Assembly: GCA_900551995.1 (NCBI GenBank)
Contig: URXW01000012.1
Span: 1-41,551 of the forward strand
Source: an uncultured Eubacteriales bacterium
Lineage (GTDB): Bacteria > Bacillota > Clostridia > Oscillospirales > Oscillospiraceae
Length of the DNA stretch: 41,551 bases
Reading direction: 5' to 3'
In this document: piece after piece, positions 7,393-16,151 of the stretch
Position numbering within the stretch: the first letter of the stretch is position 1
Layout: each line of letters begins with the position of its first letter
Made by a program: the position numbers and the translations under genes
Notes under the pieces: model-generated
What the model was told of the DNA's origin: nothing
Database searches by the model: none
Seen by the model: the letters and a program-made list of their open reading frames with translations, nothing else

Positions 7393-8992
7393 ATTGGGGG
7401 TCGCGGAGCATGAGGGCGTAGCAGATCTGGAGGTGCTGCGCCTTGTGGATGTCCGTTTTCTTATAGATGTTCTTGCGGTGGGTCTCGATGGTGCTCAGGG
7501 CGCGTCCTGTCTGCTCCGCGTACTGGCGCGGCGTCATGCCGGAGGCAAGGGCGCGGCAGACATCGCGCTCCGCGTCGGAAAGCTCGGCGTAGCCGCGGAG
7601 GAACAGCTCGTACATCAAGGGATCCATTTCCTTTTTGCGGAGGTACGCCAGACGGCTGACCTCCGCCTGGGAGGCGTCCAGATCGTCCCGCGCCGCCGCC
7701 ATTTGACCGCGCAGGCTCTGCTGCTCCGTCTCCAGCGCGGTGATCGCCCTTTCGTGGGAGCGCAGCTTGTGGGAGAGGGGGAGCAGCTCCTCGAAAACGG
7801 GCTGCTCCTTGGCGTTGTCCGGCGCGGTGACGCGGTCGATGCTCGCCAGAATGGGGCGGAAGTAGCGGTTGGTGTAAAAGATGCAGCAGGCGATGCCTAC
7901 CGTGAGAAGGAGCACCAGCAGGAGAAGAAGCTGCACGGTGCTGCGAGCCATGGCGGCGTGGTAGTCGCGCTGGGGCAGGAGCACCGCCAGCGTGTGGGGC
8001 GCGTCGTCCCCGGCGGCAAGGGTGAAGGGAGCCGTCAGACCGATGAAGCTGCTGTCGGAGCAGGAAAAGGCGGTGAGCGCGCCGGTGGTTTTGGCGGTGA
8101 GCTCCTCCGCCGGGACGAAACAGAAGCCGCTGGTGGGGTACGTCAGCAGGCTGCGGGAGATGTCCAGTGTGCCGCCGGTGTCGGAGGTCAGGACGCACGC
8201 CAGATGCTCAACGCCGGAGGGCTGGGCATGGTGGGCGGCGAAATAGGTCTGGTTCACGGAGAAGTCGCAGAGACCGTAGACCGTGCCGTCCGTGCCGAGA
8301 AGGGGGACGGTCAGGAGAATGGACTGCTCGGAGGTGCCGGGCAGGGTGACAAGCTCCGTGGTGCGGCAGGCGGTCTCGAGAGGGGCGGCGGCGCGTTCCA
8401 GATGGTCGGCGAGGCCGGGAAAGTCGGAGAGTGTGAATTCCTGCGCCCATTTGCGGTGGGGCATTACGCTGTGGAGGCGTCCCACATCCGCCATGCCCCG
8501 GTAGAGCAGCAGGTCGCTGATGGTGTGCTCGGCATCGCTGCGCTGGACGAAAATGCCGCTGTGGGAGTCCGCGCTGCGGGTGAGGGAGGCGTTCAGCAGG
8601 ACGAACGCGCCGGAGCAGTCCGCCTGCCGCGCATACTGGCAGAGCGGCTCCAGCATGGCCTCTTGCAGAGACTCGATGGCGTCCACGCTGCCGTTGAGGG
8701 CGGCGAAGCGGGGGGACTGCTCCTCGATCAGAGCGGTCATGTCCTCGGAGAGATGGACGCACATGGCGGAGACACTGCGCCAGAGGGAGTTCATGTCCGT
8801 GCGGAACGCCTCCAGCTGGAAGGTCAGGGCGCGGTGGGTCTCCTCGCGGGGGCTTTTCAGCTGACCCAGCAAGAACAGACCCGACAGCAGTGCCGTCAGG
8901 AGCAGCGCGGCCAGCGCGCCCATGTAGCGAAGCAGCCGGTTACGCATAGAGGGGTTGGCGCGTTTCAGTTTGGCAAGCAGAAATTCGGGCAC
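7391..8992 (-). CDS. Membrane-anchored LuxR-type transcriptional regulator with extracellular sensor domain
   Basis: A 533-residue protein. Residues about 22-45 and 353-372 are strongly hydrophobic and would flank an extracellular domain of about 300 residues. After the second helix come a charged, coiled-coil-like stretch (about 400-455) and a LuxR/GerE helix-turn-helix from about residue 470: LSDAERDVCRALASGMTPRQ, then STIETHRKNIYKKTD. No histidine-kinase or receiver domain is present, so it looks like a one-component regulator that binds DNA from the membrane. The GTG at 8990-8992 was chosen because GGGGAGG lies about eight bases upstream; an internal ATG at residue 16 is the alternative. 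It starts 30 bases after an orphan binding-protein gene, suggesting that the two form a sensing pair. The family of the sensor domain is not recognised; a Cache-like fold is possible. Confidence 0.8.
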   Translation of the reverse strand: MPEFLLAKLKRANPSMRNRLLRYMGALAALLLTALLSGLFLLGQLKSPREETHRALTFQLEAFRTDMNSLWRSVSAMCVHLSEDMTALIEEQSPRFAALNGSVDAIESLQEAMLEPLCQYARQADCSGAFVLLNASLTRSADSHSGIFVQRSDAEHTISDLLLYRGMADVGRLHSVMPHRKWAQEFTLSDFPGLADHLERAAAPLETACRTTELVTLPGTSEQSILLTVPLLGTDGTVYGLCDFSVNQTYFAAHHAQPSGVEHLACVLTSDTGGTLDISRSLLTYPTSGFCFVPAEELTAKTTGALTAFSCSDSSFIGLTAPFTLAAGDDAPHTLAVLLPQRDYHAAMARSTVQLLLLLVLLLTVGIACCIFYTNRYFRPILASIDRVTAPDNAKEQPVFEELLPLSHKLRSHERAITALETEQQSLRGQMAAARDDLDASQAEVSRLAYLRKKEMDPLMYELFLRGYAELSDAERDVCRALASGMTPRQYAEQTGRALSTIETHRKNIYKKTDIHKAQHLQICYALMLRDPQ

Positions 8993-9022
8993 GGGCGATA
9001 CCTCCCCTTGAGCGGAAATTGG

Positions 9023-10360
9023 TCAGTGGATGGCGCAGAGAATCTGCCAGACTTCCTGAGAAAGCGCGTCCACGTCCTCGCCGGAGGCGGCGCGGGTGGG
9101 CAGGGTGGTTTGCAGCTGGCGGAGGGCGGTGTATAGCTCGCCCACTCTGCCGTAATAGCCGTCAAAGCGGGGCTCGGAGAGGGGCGTGTACGTCTGAACC
9201 ATGGTTTGCAGGGCGGCGTAGAGCTGGCGGTAGCTGTCGGCGGGGGCGGGGAAGCTGTCGTAGTCGGCGATGGAGGCAAAGGCTCCGTCACGGACGGGCA
9301 TATAGCCGGTCTGCGCCACAAAGTCGAGGTTGCGCTCCGCTTCCGTTAACCAGCGGACGAAGAGGGCTGCCGCCTCCGCTTTCTGGTCGGTGGTCTTGTA
9401 GGCGCAGAGACCTACGCCCGCCTGGGTCATCAGGCCGGCGGCACCGGCGACCTTGGGCATGGGCACCACGTGGAGATCCATAGGCTCCTGGGTGCCGTCA
9501 CGGTATGTGACGGTGTCGTTATAGTACAGTATGGCGGCGGAGGAGCCAAGCCCGCAGAGAACGTCGCCGGTCATCACCTGGGTGTTGGAGTAGAGGTCGG
9601 AGACGACGATGTGTCCCTGCGCCAAGGCGCGGGCGAATTGGAGGAAGCTGTCGGCAAGCACCGGGTTGGCGGTGTCGTACCAGCCGGAGGCGGTGTAGAG
9701 GTCGCCGCTGTTATGGGCGAGGGCGTTCAGCTCCACGGCGCGGAGGGGATAGTCCAGCGCGCAGAAGGGCTTGCCCGACCAGTCGTAATACTTGGCGGCG
9801 GCTTCATAGAAGCCCTCCCACGTGGCGAGGTCATCGTAGGTCACGCCGGTGGCGGCGGAGAAGCGGGCGAAGCCGCTGCCGTTGCACATGAGGACTTGGG
9901 TGGACTTGGAGACGGGAAAGACGAGGAGCCTGCCGGTGTCGGAGGTGCCGTCGGCAAGGAAGCCGGGGACGAAGACGGAGAGGTCGCTCTCGGTGAAGCA
10001 GGTGTTCCAGTCCAGCAGATTGTCCTCGCCCAGCTCCTGCGCGTCGGAGATGTGGCAGGTGAAGATGTCGGGCATATCCTGCACGTCGGTACCGTCGCCG
10101 AGGGCGTCCTTCAAATAGGAGCCGATGCGGGACGCGCTGGTGATCTCCGTGACCCTGACCTGCACGCCCTTCTCCGCGCCGAGGGTGCGGTTGAACTCCT
10201 GCACCAGACGGTTCATAGGGGAGTCCGCCTGCTCGCCGTAGACGTGCCAGAAGGTGAGGGAGACGGGGGCGTTTTTGCTCAAGAGGGACTTTCTGCCGCA
10301 GCCGGTGAGGGCGAGGGGCAGCGCAAGGAGCAGAAGCAGGGCAAGAATACGCTTTCTCAT
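9023..10360 (-). CDS. Extracellular solute-binding lipoprotein (family 1, sugar type), orphan
   Basis: A 445-residue family 1 binding protein. The lipoprotein signal is MRKRILALLLLLALPLALTGC (lipobox LTGC), followed by VSLTFWHVYGEQADSPMNRL, the usual start of carbohydrate-binding family 1 domains. LGSSAAILYYND and a late VPMPKVAGAAG segment also fit this family. AGGAGG lies just before the ATG at 10358-10360. No permease or ATPase gene is next to it; the only partner is the downstream membrane-bound LuxR-type regulator. It may bind a ligand and present it to that regulator, or work with a permease encoded elsewhere. The ligand is unknown; carbohydrates or glycan fragments are the commonest for the family. 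Confidence 0.82.
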   Translation of the reverse strand: MRKRILALLLLLALPLALTGCGRKSLLSKNAPVSLTFWHVYGEQADSPMNRLVQEFNRTLGAEKGVQVRVTEITSASRIGSYLKDALGDGTDVQDMPDIFTCHISDAQELGEDNLLDWNTCFTESDLSVFVPGFLADGTSDTGRLLVFPVSKSTQVLMCNGSGFARFSAATGVTYDDLATWEGFYEAAAKYYDWSGKPFCALDYPLRAVELNALAHNSGDLYTASGWYDTANPVLADSFLQFARALAQGHIVVSDLYSNTQVMTGDVLCGLGSSAAILYYNDTVTYRDGTQEPMDLHVVPMPKVAGAAGLMTQAGVGLCAYKTTDQKAEAAALFVRWLTEAERNLDFVAQTGYMPVRDGAFASIADYDSFPAPADSYRQLYAALQTMVQTYTPLSEPRFDGYYGRVGELYTALRQLQTTLPTRAASGEDVDALSQEVWQILCAIH

Positions 10361-10439
10361 GGGGATTCCTCCTATATCGTGCGCCCGGAAGAAAGTGGGC
10401 GATTTGTTGTGAATAGGCGAAAATTTTTCTACCCCCCTC

Positions 10440-10478
10440 TACCCTTTTTTGGGGGTTCAGGGTATGACAAAAAGGGTA
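10440..10478 (-). other. Leader hairpin upstream of the orphan binding-protein gene
   Basis: TACCCTTTTT (10440-10449) pairs perfectly with AAAAAGGGTA (10469-10478). Runs of C and G nearby (10429-10434, 10451-10455, 10494-10499) allow competing pairings. It sits in the roughly 180-nt leader between the predicted promoter (10548-10576) and the ATG at 10360. A role in expression control is possible but unproven; no known riboswitch core is recognisable. The rest of 10361-10547 holds only the ribosome binding site. Confidence 0.35.
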
Positions 10479-10547
10479 AACTATGGTAAAAAAGGGGGGA
10501 GAGACAAAGGGAGCCGCCGTGGGGAGGTATTTCACTGTATCTAACTA

Positions 10548-10576
10548 ATTATAACACAGCGCGGGGCGGAATGCAA
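10548..10576 (-). promoter_or_regulatory. Promoter of the binding-protein/LuxR pair
   Basis: Minus-strand TTGCAT (10576-10571) and perfect TATAAT (10553-10548) with 17-base spacing. It would transcribe a leader of about 180 nt before the binding-protein ATG. I see no convincing promoter for the divergent plus-strand giant gene in 10577-10690; its promoter may be atypical. Confidence 0.65.
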
Positions 10577-10706
10577 GGCGCGGTGCGCGGCGGAAACGGA
10601 GAGAGGGGAGGACGTAATTCAAGGGAAATCTGCTGTGATGCGGGAAGGACTTCAGCAAATTCGGAGAAGGAAACATTCAGAGGTGCAAATGAAAGGAGAA
10701 ACGACC

Positions 10707-13700
10707 ATGAAGAAGCTGGCCATGAAGATGTTGAGCCTGCTGCTGGTGCTCTCCCTGCTGCTGCCCACGTGCGTATTCGCACAGCCGGGGCAGGACGGGG
10801 ACGGAACGCTGGGTACGCAGGGCGCGGCCATGGAGAACGCTGACACGCCCACAGGAGGCGGGAACAGCGACGGGGATGCTGACGCGCCCACAGGAGGCGG
10901 GAGCGGCGACGAGGACGCTGACGCGCCCACAGGGGGCGGGAACAGCGACGAGAACAGTGACACGTCCACAGGAGGCGGGAGCGGCGACGGGGACACGAAG
11001 GACGTGAACGGAGGGTCGGTAACGCAGAGTACGACCAGTGAGAAAACCACCACGTTCACGGAGGGCGAGGACGGCGACACGCCCACAGAGGAGCCTATTA
11101 TGGCGACTGTCTCCATCGCCGTGGCGGCGGAGGATGACGGCATTAGCCAAGAGGAGCTGCTGGAAGGCTATCTTTATTCCATCAGCGGACTTTATGGCGA
11201 GGATGCCGCTGTTTTCCGCGCGCCCAGTGCGCCGCTGCCGGAGGTGGCACAGGATGTGTATAATGCGCTTGCGCTGGAGATAGAGAAGGTTGCCAACGGA
11301 ACGCGTAATTCTGCAAAATTTGTGATTTCCAATACGTGGACAAAGCCAAAGGCAGATTGGGGTATCACTGGCAGTGTGATTTCCGGTGGTGCCGTAACTG
11401 CGGAGGCTTCTGCTGCAATTAGGGAAAAAATCAACATGGACGCCCTGCTGCATAGATTGCTCTCTACGATGCCCTATAAGCTCTATTGGTTCGACAAGAC
11501 CGACGGTGGCTTGGCGATGGAGTACAGTATTGGTTTTGATTCGAGCAGCGATAATGTTACTGTGCAGGACATGGTCGTTTATATGACGGTTGCCGGGGAT
11601 TACACGGATGGCACTACCTCGACTGGAGGTACAACTCCACCCAAAACATATAAAACGGGCGTAGACACAGGTAAAACCGGTGCAACCACTGCGGCGGTGA
11701 ACAATGCCAAAAATATTGTGAGTGCCAACAGCACCAAGCGCGACTATGAAAAGCTGAAGGAGTATCTGAGTGAGATTTGCAACCGTGTAGAGTATAACCA
11801 TGCGGCGGCGGCGGGTTCTTCTTGGAGCGGCGGCTATGGTGACCCGTGGCAGCTTATCTATGTCTTTGATAACGACACCACCAATAAAGTGGTCTGCGAG
11901 GGATATGCCAAGGCGTTTAAGTATTTGTGCGACCTATCGGCATTTAGTGACACGAATTTGTCCTGCTACTTGGTCACGGGCACTATGTCCGGCGGCACGG
12001 GTGAAGGCGGCACAGGTGCAGGAAACCATATGTGGAATGTAGTGCACATTGGGGGAAAGAACTATCTTGTGGACGTGACAAACTGCGATACTGGCACGAT
12101 TGGCGCGACGGATAAGCTGTTCCCTTGCGGTGTTGAAGAGAATGTGGCAAGCGAAAAGTATACCGCGACCAATGCCACCGCCGGGGTGTCCCACAATGTG
12201 GAATATGAGTACGATGCTCAAACGATAAATGACTATGAGCCAGCGGAGTTGAAGCTGTGGGGGGTGAAGTATGAGGAACCCGCCATGCCTGCGCTGGATG
12301 GAACAGTGACGATTACGGGCGCAAGCAGCCCTAATCCCAAAATCGGCGATATGCTGACGGCGAATACTTCCGGCTTGAACTATGGTACAGCAACAATGGG
12401 GACGCTGAGTTATCAGTGGAAGGCTGGCGGTGTGGAGGTTGGTACAGGCAACACGTACACTGTGCAGGTTGGGGATTATAACAAGAAAATCACCGTGACG
12501 GTGACGAACTCCAACAATACCGGGAGCGTGAGTTCTGCGGAGACGGCGGCGGTGGTCAAGAAGGATGGACCGTCTGCGCCCACTGGCTCGATTACTGTGA
12601 AGAATATCACGGCGGAGGGCTTTACCTATACGGCAATCGCCGGGCGGCAGTATGCGATCAGCACGAGCGACCCTATTCCTGCGGGTATTGAATGGGGAGC
12701 CAAGGTTGCCACAGATGGTGATGTAGTCGTGACCGGAAAGAACGCCAACACGGACTACTATATCTACACCCGCGTTGCAGAGACGGATGAAGCCTATGCA
12801 GGTGCCGCCAGCACCGGTACCAAGGTTAGGACACGCATGAGTGCCGCCGCGAGTCAGTTTACCTACTCGACCAAGGAGGCGGTGTATACCGGCTCCGCAA
12901 ATGGGGCAACGGTGACCTCTTCCGTGCACAACAGTAGTAAATTTACGCTTAAATATAACGGTGCGGACACTGCACCCACCAATGTGGGTACGTACGATTT
13001 GACCGCCGAGGTCAAGGCGCATGGTGATTACGCCGCTACGACGGTGGAGCTGGGGACGTGGGAGATTAAGCCGCTGGAAGTGACGCTTACTTGGAGTGGT
13101 CACGCTGCACGCGATTATGACGGCAACAACAGCAACGTGACCGCCACCGTCAGCAACAAGAAGGGCACGGATGATGTGAACGTCACCGTTACCGGCGGTA
13201 CGGAGGCGAATGCGGGCAGTCATACGGCGACAGCCGCTGCACTGACCGGGGCTGCGGCGGGTAACTACAAGCTGCCGGGCACCAAGCCGACGCAGACGTA
13301 TACAATCAACGCGGCGAAGATTACCGTGGGTACGGATGCGTTTGCGGATTACACGGGCGTGTATGACGGAAATTCGCATAGTATCACGGTGAATGAGGGT
13401 AATATCGCTACGGTGAATAATCAGCCAATCACCATCAAGTACGGTACGGCTTCGGGCACCTACGACCTCGGTGCTGCACCGACGGCTACGAATGTGAGCG
13501 AGTCCAAGACCGTCTATTGGCAGATCACTGCGCCGAACCATGAGGAAAAGACGGGGGCGGCGACGATTACGATTAACAAGGTCGACTACACCCCGCCAAC
13601 GGTCTATGACACGGTGCGGAGCAGTCAGGTTACCACGAACAAGACATTGGAGTTGCCTGCTTTGCCTGCGGGTGCAAGCTACACTGCTTCCGGCACTGTG

Positions 13701-15899
13701 GGCGGCACCGCGGGGCTGATCAGCAGTTATAGCGTCAGCGGCACCACCCTGACCTACAGCACCACCAATCAGATGGACGGCATCAGTGCCACCATTACTA
13801 TCCCGGTCACCGGGGCGACGAACTACAATAATTACTATGTTGTGGTCACCGTTATTGCGAAGGATAAGGACGACGCGGGCGTGAGCATTACGAACGGAAG
13901 CTCTGCGAGTGTGACCTACGGCGAAACCATCACAATCAGTGCCACGAAGACCGCCAGCGAAGACGGCACGTGGACGTGGCATTATGATACCACTGTCTTT
14001 GATGTGGTCGGTGCAAGCAGCGAAAGCACCATCACCTTGAAGGCAATGAAGGCGACAACTGCTGCGGTTCCTGTCAAGGCGACTTTTGAGAGTACCAACT
14101 ATATGGGCAACGCCAGCATTGCCGTCAACGTCAATAAGGCGACGCCGGTGGCAGGGAACTTTATGTTTACGGCTCCCACGGTGTTGGTCTATGACGGCAG
14201 CAACAAGATGGCGACGGTTACGGAAAAGAGCGGCATCGCGGGCATGGGTACGGTGACGGTCAAGTATTTCAAGGACGGCAGCTTGACGACGGATACGAAG
14301 GCGGTTGGCACCTATGTGGTGAAGGTTGATGTGGCAGCCGGTACGAACTATGCGGCTATCAGTGATTTGACCGCTGACGAGTGGACATTTACCGTTACGA
14401 GAGCGAATGCCTCCGTGACTACTGCGCCTGCGGCTGCGGGCAGCTTGGGGTATGACGGCTCCGCGAAGAATCTGATTACGGCGGGCACTTGCACCGGCGG
14501 TATGATGAAATATCGGCTGGGCGATTCCGGCGCGTGGAGTGCTGCCATTCCTCAGGCAACGAACGCGGGAACGTATACCGTGTGGTATAAGGTGGTCGGC
14601 GACGGCAACCATAACGACACGGCAGCGGCGAGTGTTACCGTGACTATCGCACGCCAGAGCATTACACCCAGCGTTACGGTGAGCGGCAGTTATACCTACA
14701 ACAACGGTAATCCCATTATCCCGACAGTCGAGGTCAAAAATGGCGGGGCAACGCTTACCGCCGGAACGGATTACGATCTGCTGGTCAGTGACAATACCAA
14801 CGCCGGTACCGGTAAGGTCACGGTGAAGGAGAGAGCGGACAGCAACTATACGTTTACCGAGGTGCACAAGACCTTTAACATTGGCATGGCGAATCAGGCG
14901 ACGCTGACTGTGACCGGCGGAACCTCTGTGGTGTACGGCGAGACGCTGACGCTGGGTACCTCCGGCGGTTCCGGCACAGGCGCGGTGACGTATACCGTGA
15001 CCGACGTTACAGGTAAGGCGACTATCACCGGCAACGTGCTGACGCCGACGCAGGCGGGCACCGTGAAGGTGAAGGCGACGAAGGCGGCGGACACGAATTA
15101 CAACGCCATTGGCAGCGCGGAGGTGGAAATCACTATCACGCAGGCGACGCCGACCGGCGCGCCGAAGTTCACCAAGATCACCAGCAGCGGTAAGACGCTG
15201 GGTGACGCGGCTCTGGTCAAGACGGTGAGCGGCCCCGGCGACGGATTCTCTGTGGCCGGTACCGTGGAGTGGGTGGACGGCTCCGGCACCGCGCTGGCGG
15301 ATTCCACCAGCGTGGAGGCGAACAAGTCCTACGGATGGAAATTTACCCCCACCGACAGCAACTACAAGAGCATCAGCGGCTCGGTGGTGGTGTACACCGT
15401 GCGGCGGGTGAGCCACAGCGGCGGCGCGGCTGCGGACAGTGCGGCGGCTGCGGCACAGCCGACGGTTTACAGCGGTTCCCGCGGTGAGAGCGTCAAGACG
15501 CTGCAGGCGCAGCTGAACGCCAAGGGCTTCAACGCCGGAAGCGTGGACGGGATCTTCGGGAAGAACACACAGGCGGCTGTGATGGCATTCCAGAAAGCCA
15601 ACGGGTTGGCGGCGGACGGCATCGTGGGCAAGCTGACGTGGGCGAAGCTGTACGACACGACGGCGGCTCTGCCGGCGGCAAGCACGACGGCGGGCACCCA
15701 GCCCACGGTGTACCGCGGCTCTCGCGGTGACGCTGTGCGGAAGCTGCAAGAGCTGCTGCACAAGAAGGGCTTCGACTGCGGCGCAGTGGACGGCATTTTC
15801 GGCAGCAAGACCTACGCGGCAGTGGTGGCGTTCCAGAAAGCCAACGGACTGAGCGCGGACGGCATTGTCGGGCCGCTGACGTGGGGCAAGCTGGGCTAA
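10707..15899 (+). CDS. Giant secreted protein: transglutaminase-like domain, Ig/MBG-like repeats, two peptidoglycan-binding domains
   Basis: A 1730-residue exported protein. A signal peptide covers residues 1-25 (CVFA end). Residues 46-97 are four 13-residue acidic Gly/Thr repeats, probably a flexible spacer. A transglutaminase-like domain follows with a plausible triad C397 (VCEGYAKAF), H441 (GNHMWNVV) and D456 (YLVDVTNCD), in the right order and spacing. From about 520 to 1560 there are tandem Ig/MBG-like modules with recurrent segments such as YDGNNSNVTA, YDGNSHSITV and YDGSAKNLI, each closing with an NAGTYTV-like strand. The C terminus has two PG_binding_1 modules (about 1584-1650 and 1665-1730), each with GSRG..V..LQ..L and FQKANGL.ADGIVG..TW, giving non-covalent wall attachment. 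AAAGGAG precedes the ATG. The likely role is at the cell wall (protein crosslinking, a cysteine-protease-like activity, or adhesion), which the sequence does not decide. Confidence 0.85.
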   Translation: MKKLAMKMLSLLLVLSLLLPTCVFAQPGQDGDGTLGTQGAAMENADTPTGGGNSDGDADAPTGGGSGDEDADAPTGGGNSDENSDTSTGGGSGDGDTKDVNGGSVTQSTTSEKTTTFTEGEDGDTPTEEPIMATVSIAVAAEDDGISQEELLEGYLYSISGLYGEDAAVFRAPSAPLPEVAQDVYNALALEIEKVANGTRNSAKFVISNTWTKPKADWGITGSVISGGAVTAEASAAIREKINMDALLHRLLSTMPYKLYWFDKTDGGLAMEYSIGFDSSSDNVTVQDMVVYMTVAGDYTDGTTSTGGTTPPKTYKTGVDTGKTGATTAAVNNAKNIVSANSTKRDYEKLKEYLSEICNRVEYNHAAAAGSSWSGGYGDPWQLIYVFDNDTTNKVVCEGYAKAFKYLCDLSAFSDTNLSCYLVTGTMSGGTGEGGTGAGNHMWNVVHIGGKNYLVDVTNCDTGTIGATDKLFPCGVEENVASEKYTATNATAGVSHNVEYEYDAQTINDYEPAELKLWGVKYEEPAMPALDGTVTITGASSPNPKIGDMLTANTSGLNYGTATMGTLSYQWKAGGVEVGTGNTYTVQVGDYNKKITVTVTNSNNTGSVSSAETAAVVKKDGPSAPTGSITVKNITAEGFTYTAIAGRQYAISTSDPIPAGIEWGAKVATDGDVVVTGKNANTDYYIYTRVAETDEAYAGAASTGTKVRTRMSAAASQFTYSTKEAVYTGSANGATVTSSVHNSSKFTLKYNGADTAPTNVGTYDLTAEVKAHGDYAATTVELGTWEIKPLEVTLTWSGHAARDYDGNNSNVTATVSNKKGTDDVNVTVTGGTEANAGSHTATAAALTGAAAGNYKLPGTKPTQTYTINAAKITVGTDAFADYTGVYDGNSHSITVNEGNIATVNNQPITIKYGTASGTYDLGAAPTATNVSESKTVYWQITAPNHEEKTGAATITINKVDYTPPTVYDTVRSSQVTTNKTLELPALPAGASYTASGTVGGTAGLISSYSVSGTTLTYSTTNQMDGISATITIPVTGATNYNNYYVVVTVIAKDKDDAGVSITNGSSASVTYGETITISATKTASEDGTWTWHYDTTVFDVVGASSESTITLKAMKATTAAVPVKATFESTNYMGNASIAVNVNKATPVAGNFMFTAPTVLVYDGSNKMATVTEKSGIAGMGTVTVKYFKDGSLTTDTKAVGTYVVKVDVAAGTNYAAISDLTADEWTFTVTRANASVTTAPAAAGSLGYDGSAKNLITAGTCTGGMMKYRLGDSGAWSAAIPQATNAGTYTVWYKVVGDGNHNDTAAASVTVTIARQSITPSVTVSGSYTYNNGNPIIPTVEVKNGGATLTAGTDYDLLVSDNTNAGTGKVTVKERADSNYTFTEVHKTFNIGMANQATLTVTGGTSVVYGETLTLGTSGGSGTGAVTYTVTDVTGKATITGNVLTPTQAGTVKVKATKAADTNYNAIGSAEVEITITQATPTGAPKFTKITSSGKTLGDAALVKTVSGPGDGFSVAGTVEWVDGSGTALADSTSVEANKSYGWKFTPTDSNYKSISGSVVVYTVRRVSHSGGAAADSAAAAAQPTVYSGSRGESVKTLQAQLNAKGFNAGSVDGIFGKNTQAAVMAFQKANGLAADGIVGKLTWAKLYDTTAALPAASTTAGTQPTVYRGSRGDAVRKLQELLHKKGFDCGAVDGIFGSKTYAAVVAFQKANGLSADGIVGPLTWGKLG
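10842..10997 (+). repeat. Four in-frame 39-bp tandem repeats
   Basis: Four consecutive 39-bp units encode variants of D-x-P/S-T-GGG-x-S/G-D-x-x-x. The DNA differs at only a few positions between units, for example ACAGGAGGCGGG is shared by three of them. Because each unit is 13 codons, gain or loss by slippage would change the spacer length without breaking the frame. Confidence 0.85.
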
Positions 15900-15949
15900 A
15901 ATCCGATAACGAGGGACGTTTCTTCATCCTTCTCCTTTCCTCTTTGGAG

Positions 15950-15980
15950 GCACGGGGCGGCGCGATGCGCCGCCCTGTGC
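15950..15980 (+). terminator. GC-rich hairpin after the giant gene
   Basis: Bases 15950-15963 pair with 15967-15980 (14 bp, one G-U pair, loop GAT). It starts 50 bases after the stop. No T-run follows, so it may end the transcript inefficiently or protect its 3' end. The remaining bases up to 16151 hold the unresolved promoter region of mglB. Confidence 0.5.
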
Positions 15981-16151
15981 GCGTTGTGGGGGAGTAAAGG
16001 GGAGGGGGGAAATGTGCGGCGCCATGAGAATTTTTATATAACAGTGAAGTTTTTTCTATCGCTTTTTGTAAAATCGGACGATACAATGGGGTTACAGTGG
16101 CGAGGTGAGGGAATACTCACTTTGACCATACAATCTTAAGGAGGAACTAAG

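Noticed and set aside
10842..10997. CRISPR-like repeats
   Set aside because: The units are contiguous, in frame and without spacers; they are coding tandem repeats.
11934..15761. Long minus-strand open frame of 1275 codons opposite the giant gene
   Set aside because: It is Arg/His/Gly-rich with no family motif and no ribosome binding site; the plus strand has a signal peptide and clear domains. It is a by-product of high GC and repeated codons.
16010..16140. Catabolite-response (cre) site and a clear promoter before mglB
   Set aside because: No convincing cre palindrome, and no -35/-10 pair with acceptable spacing; left unresolved rather than called.
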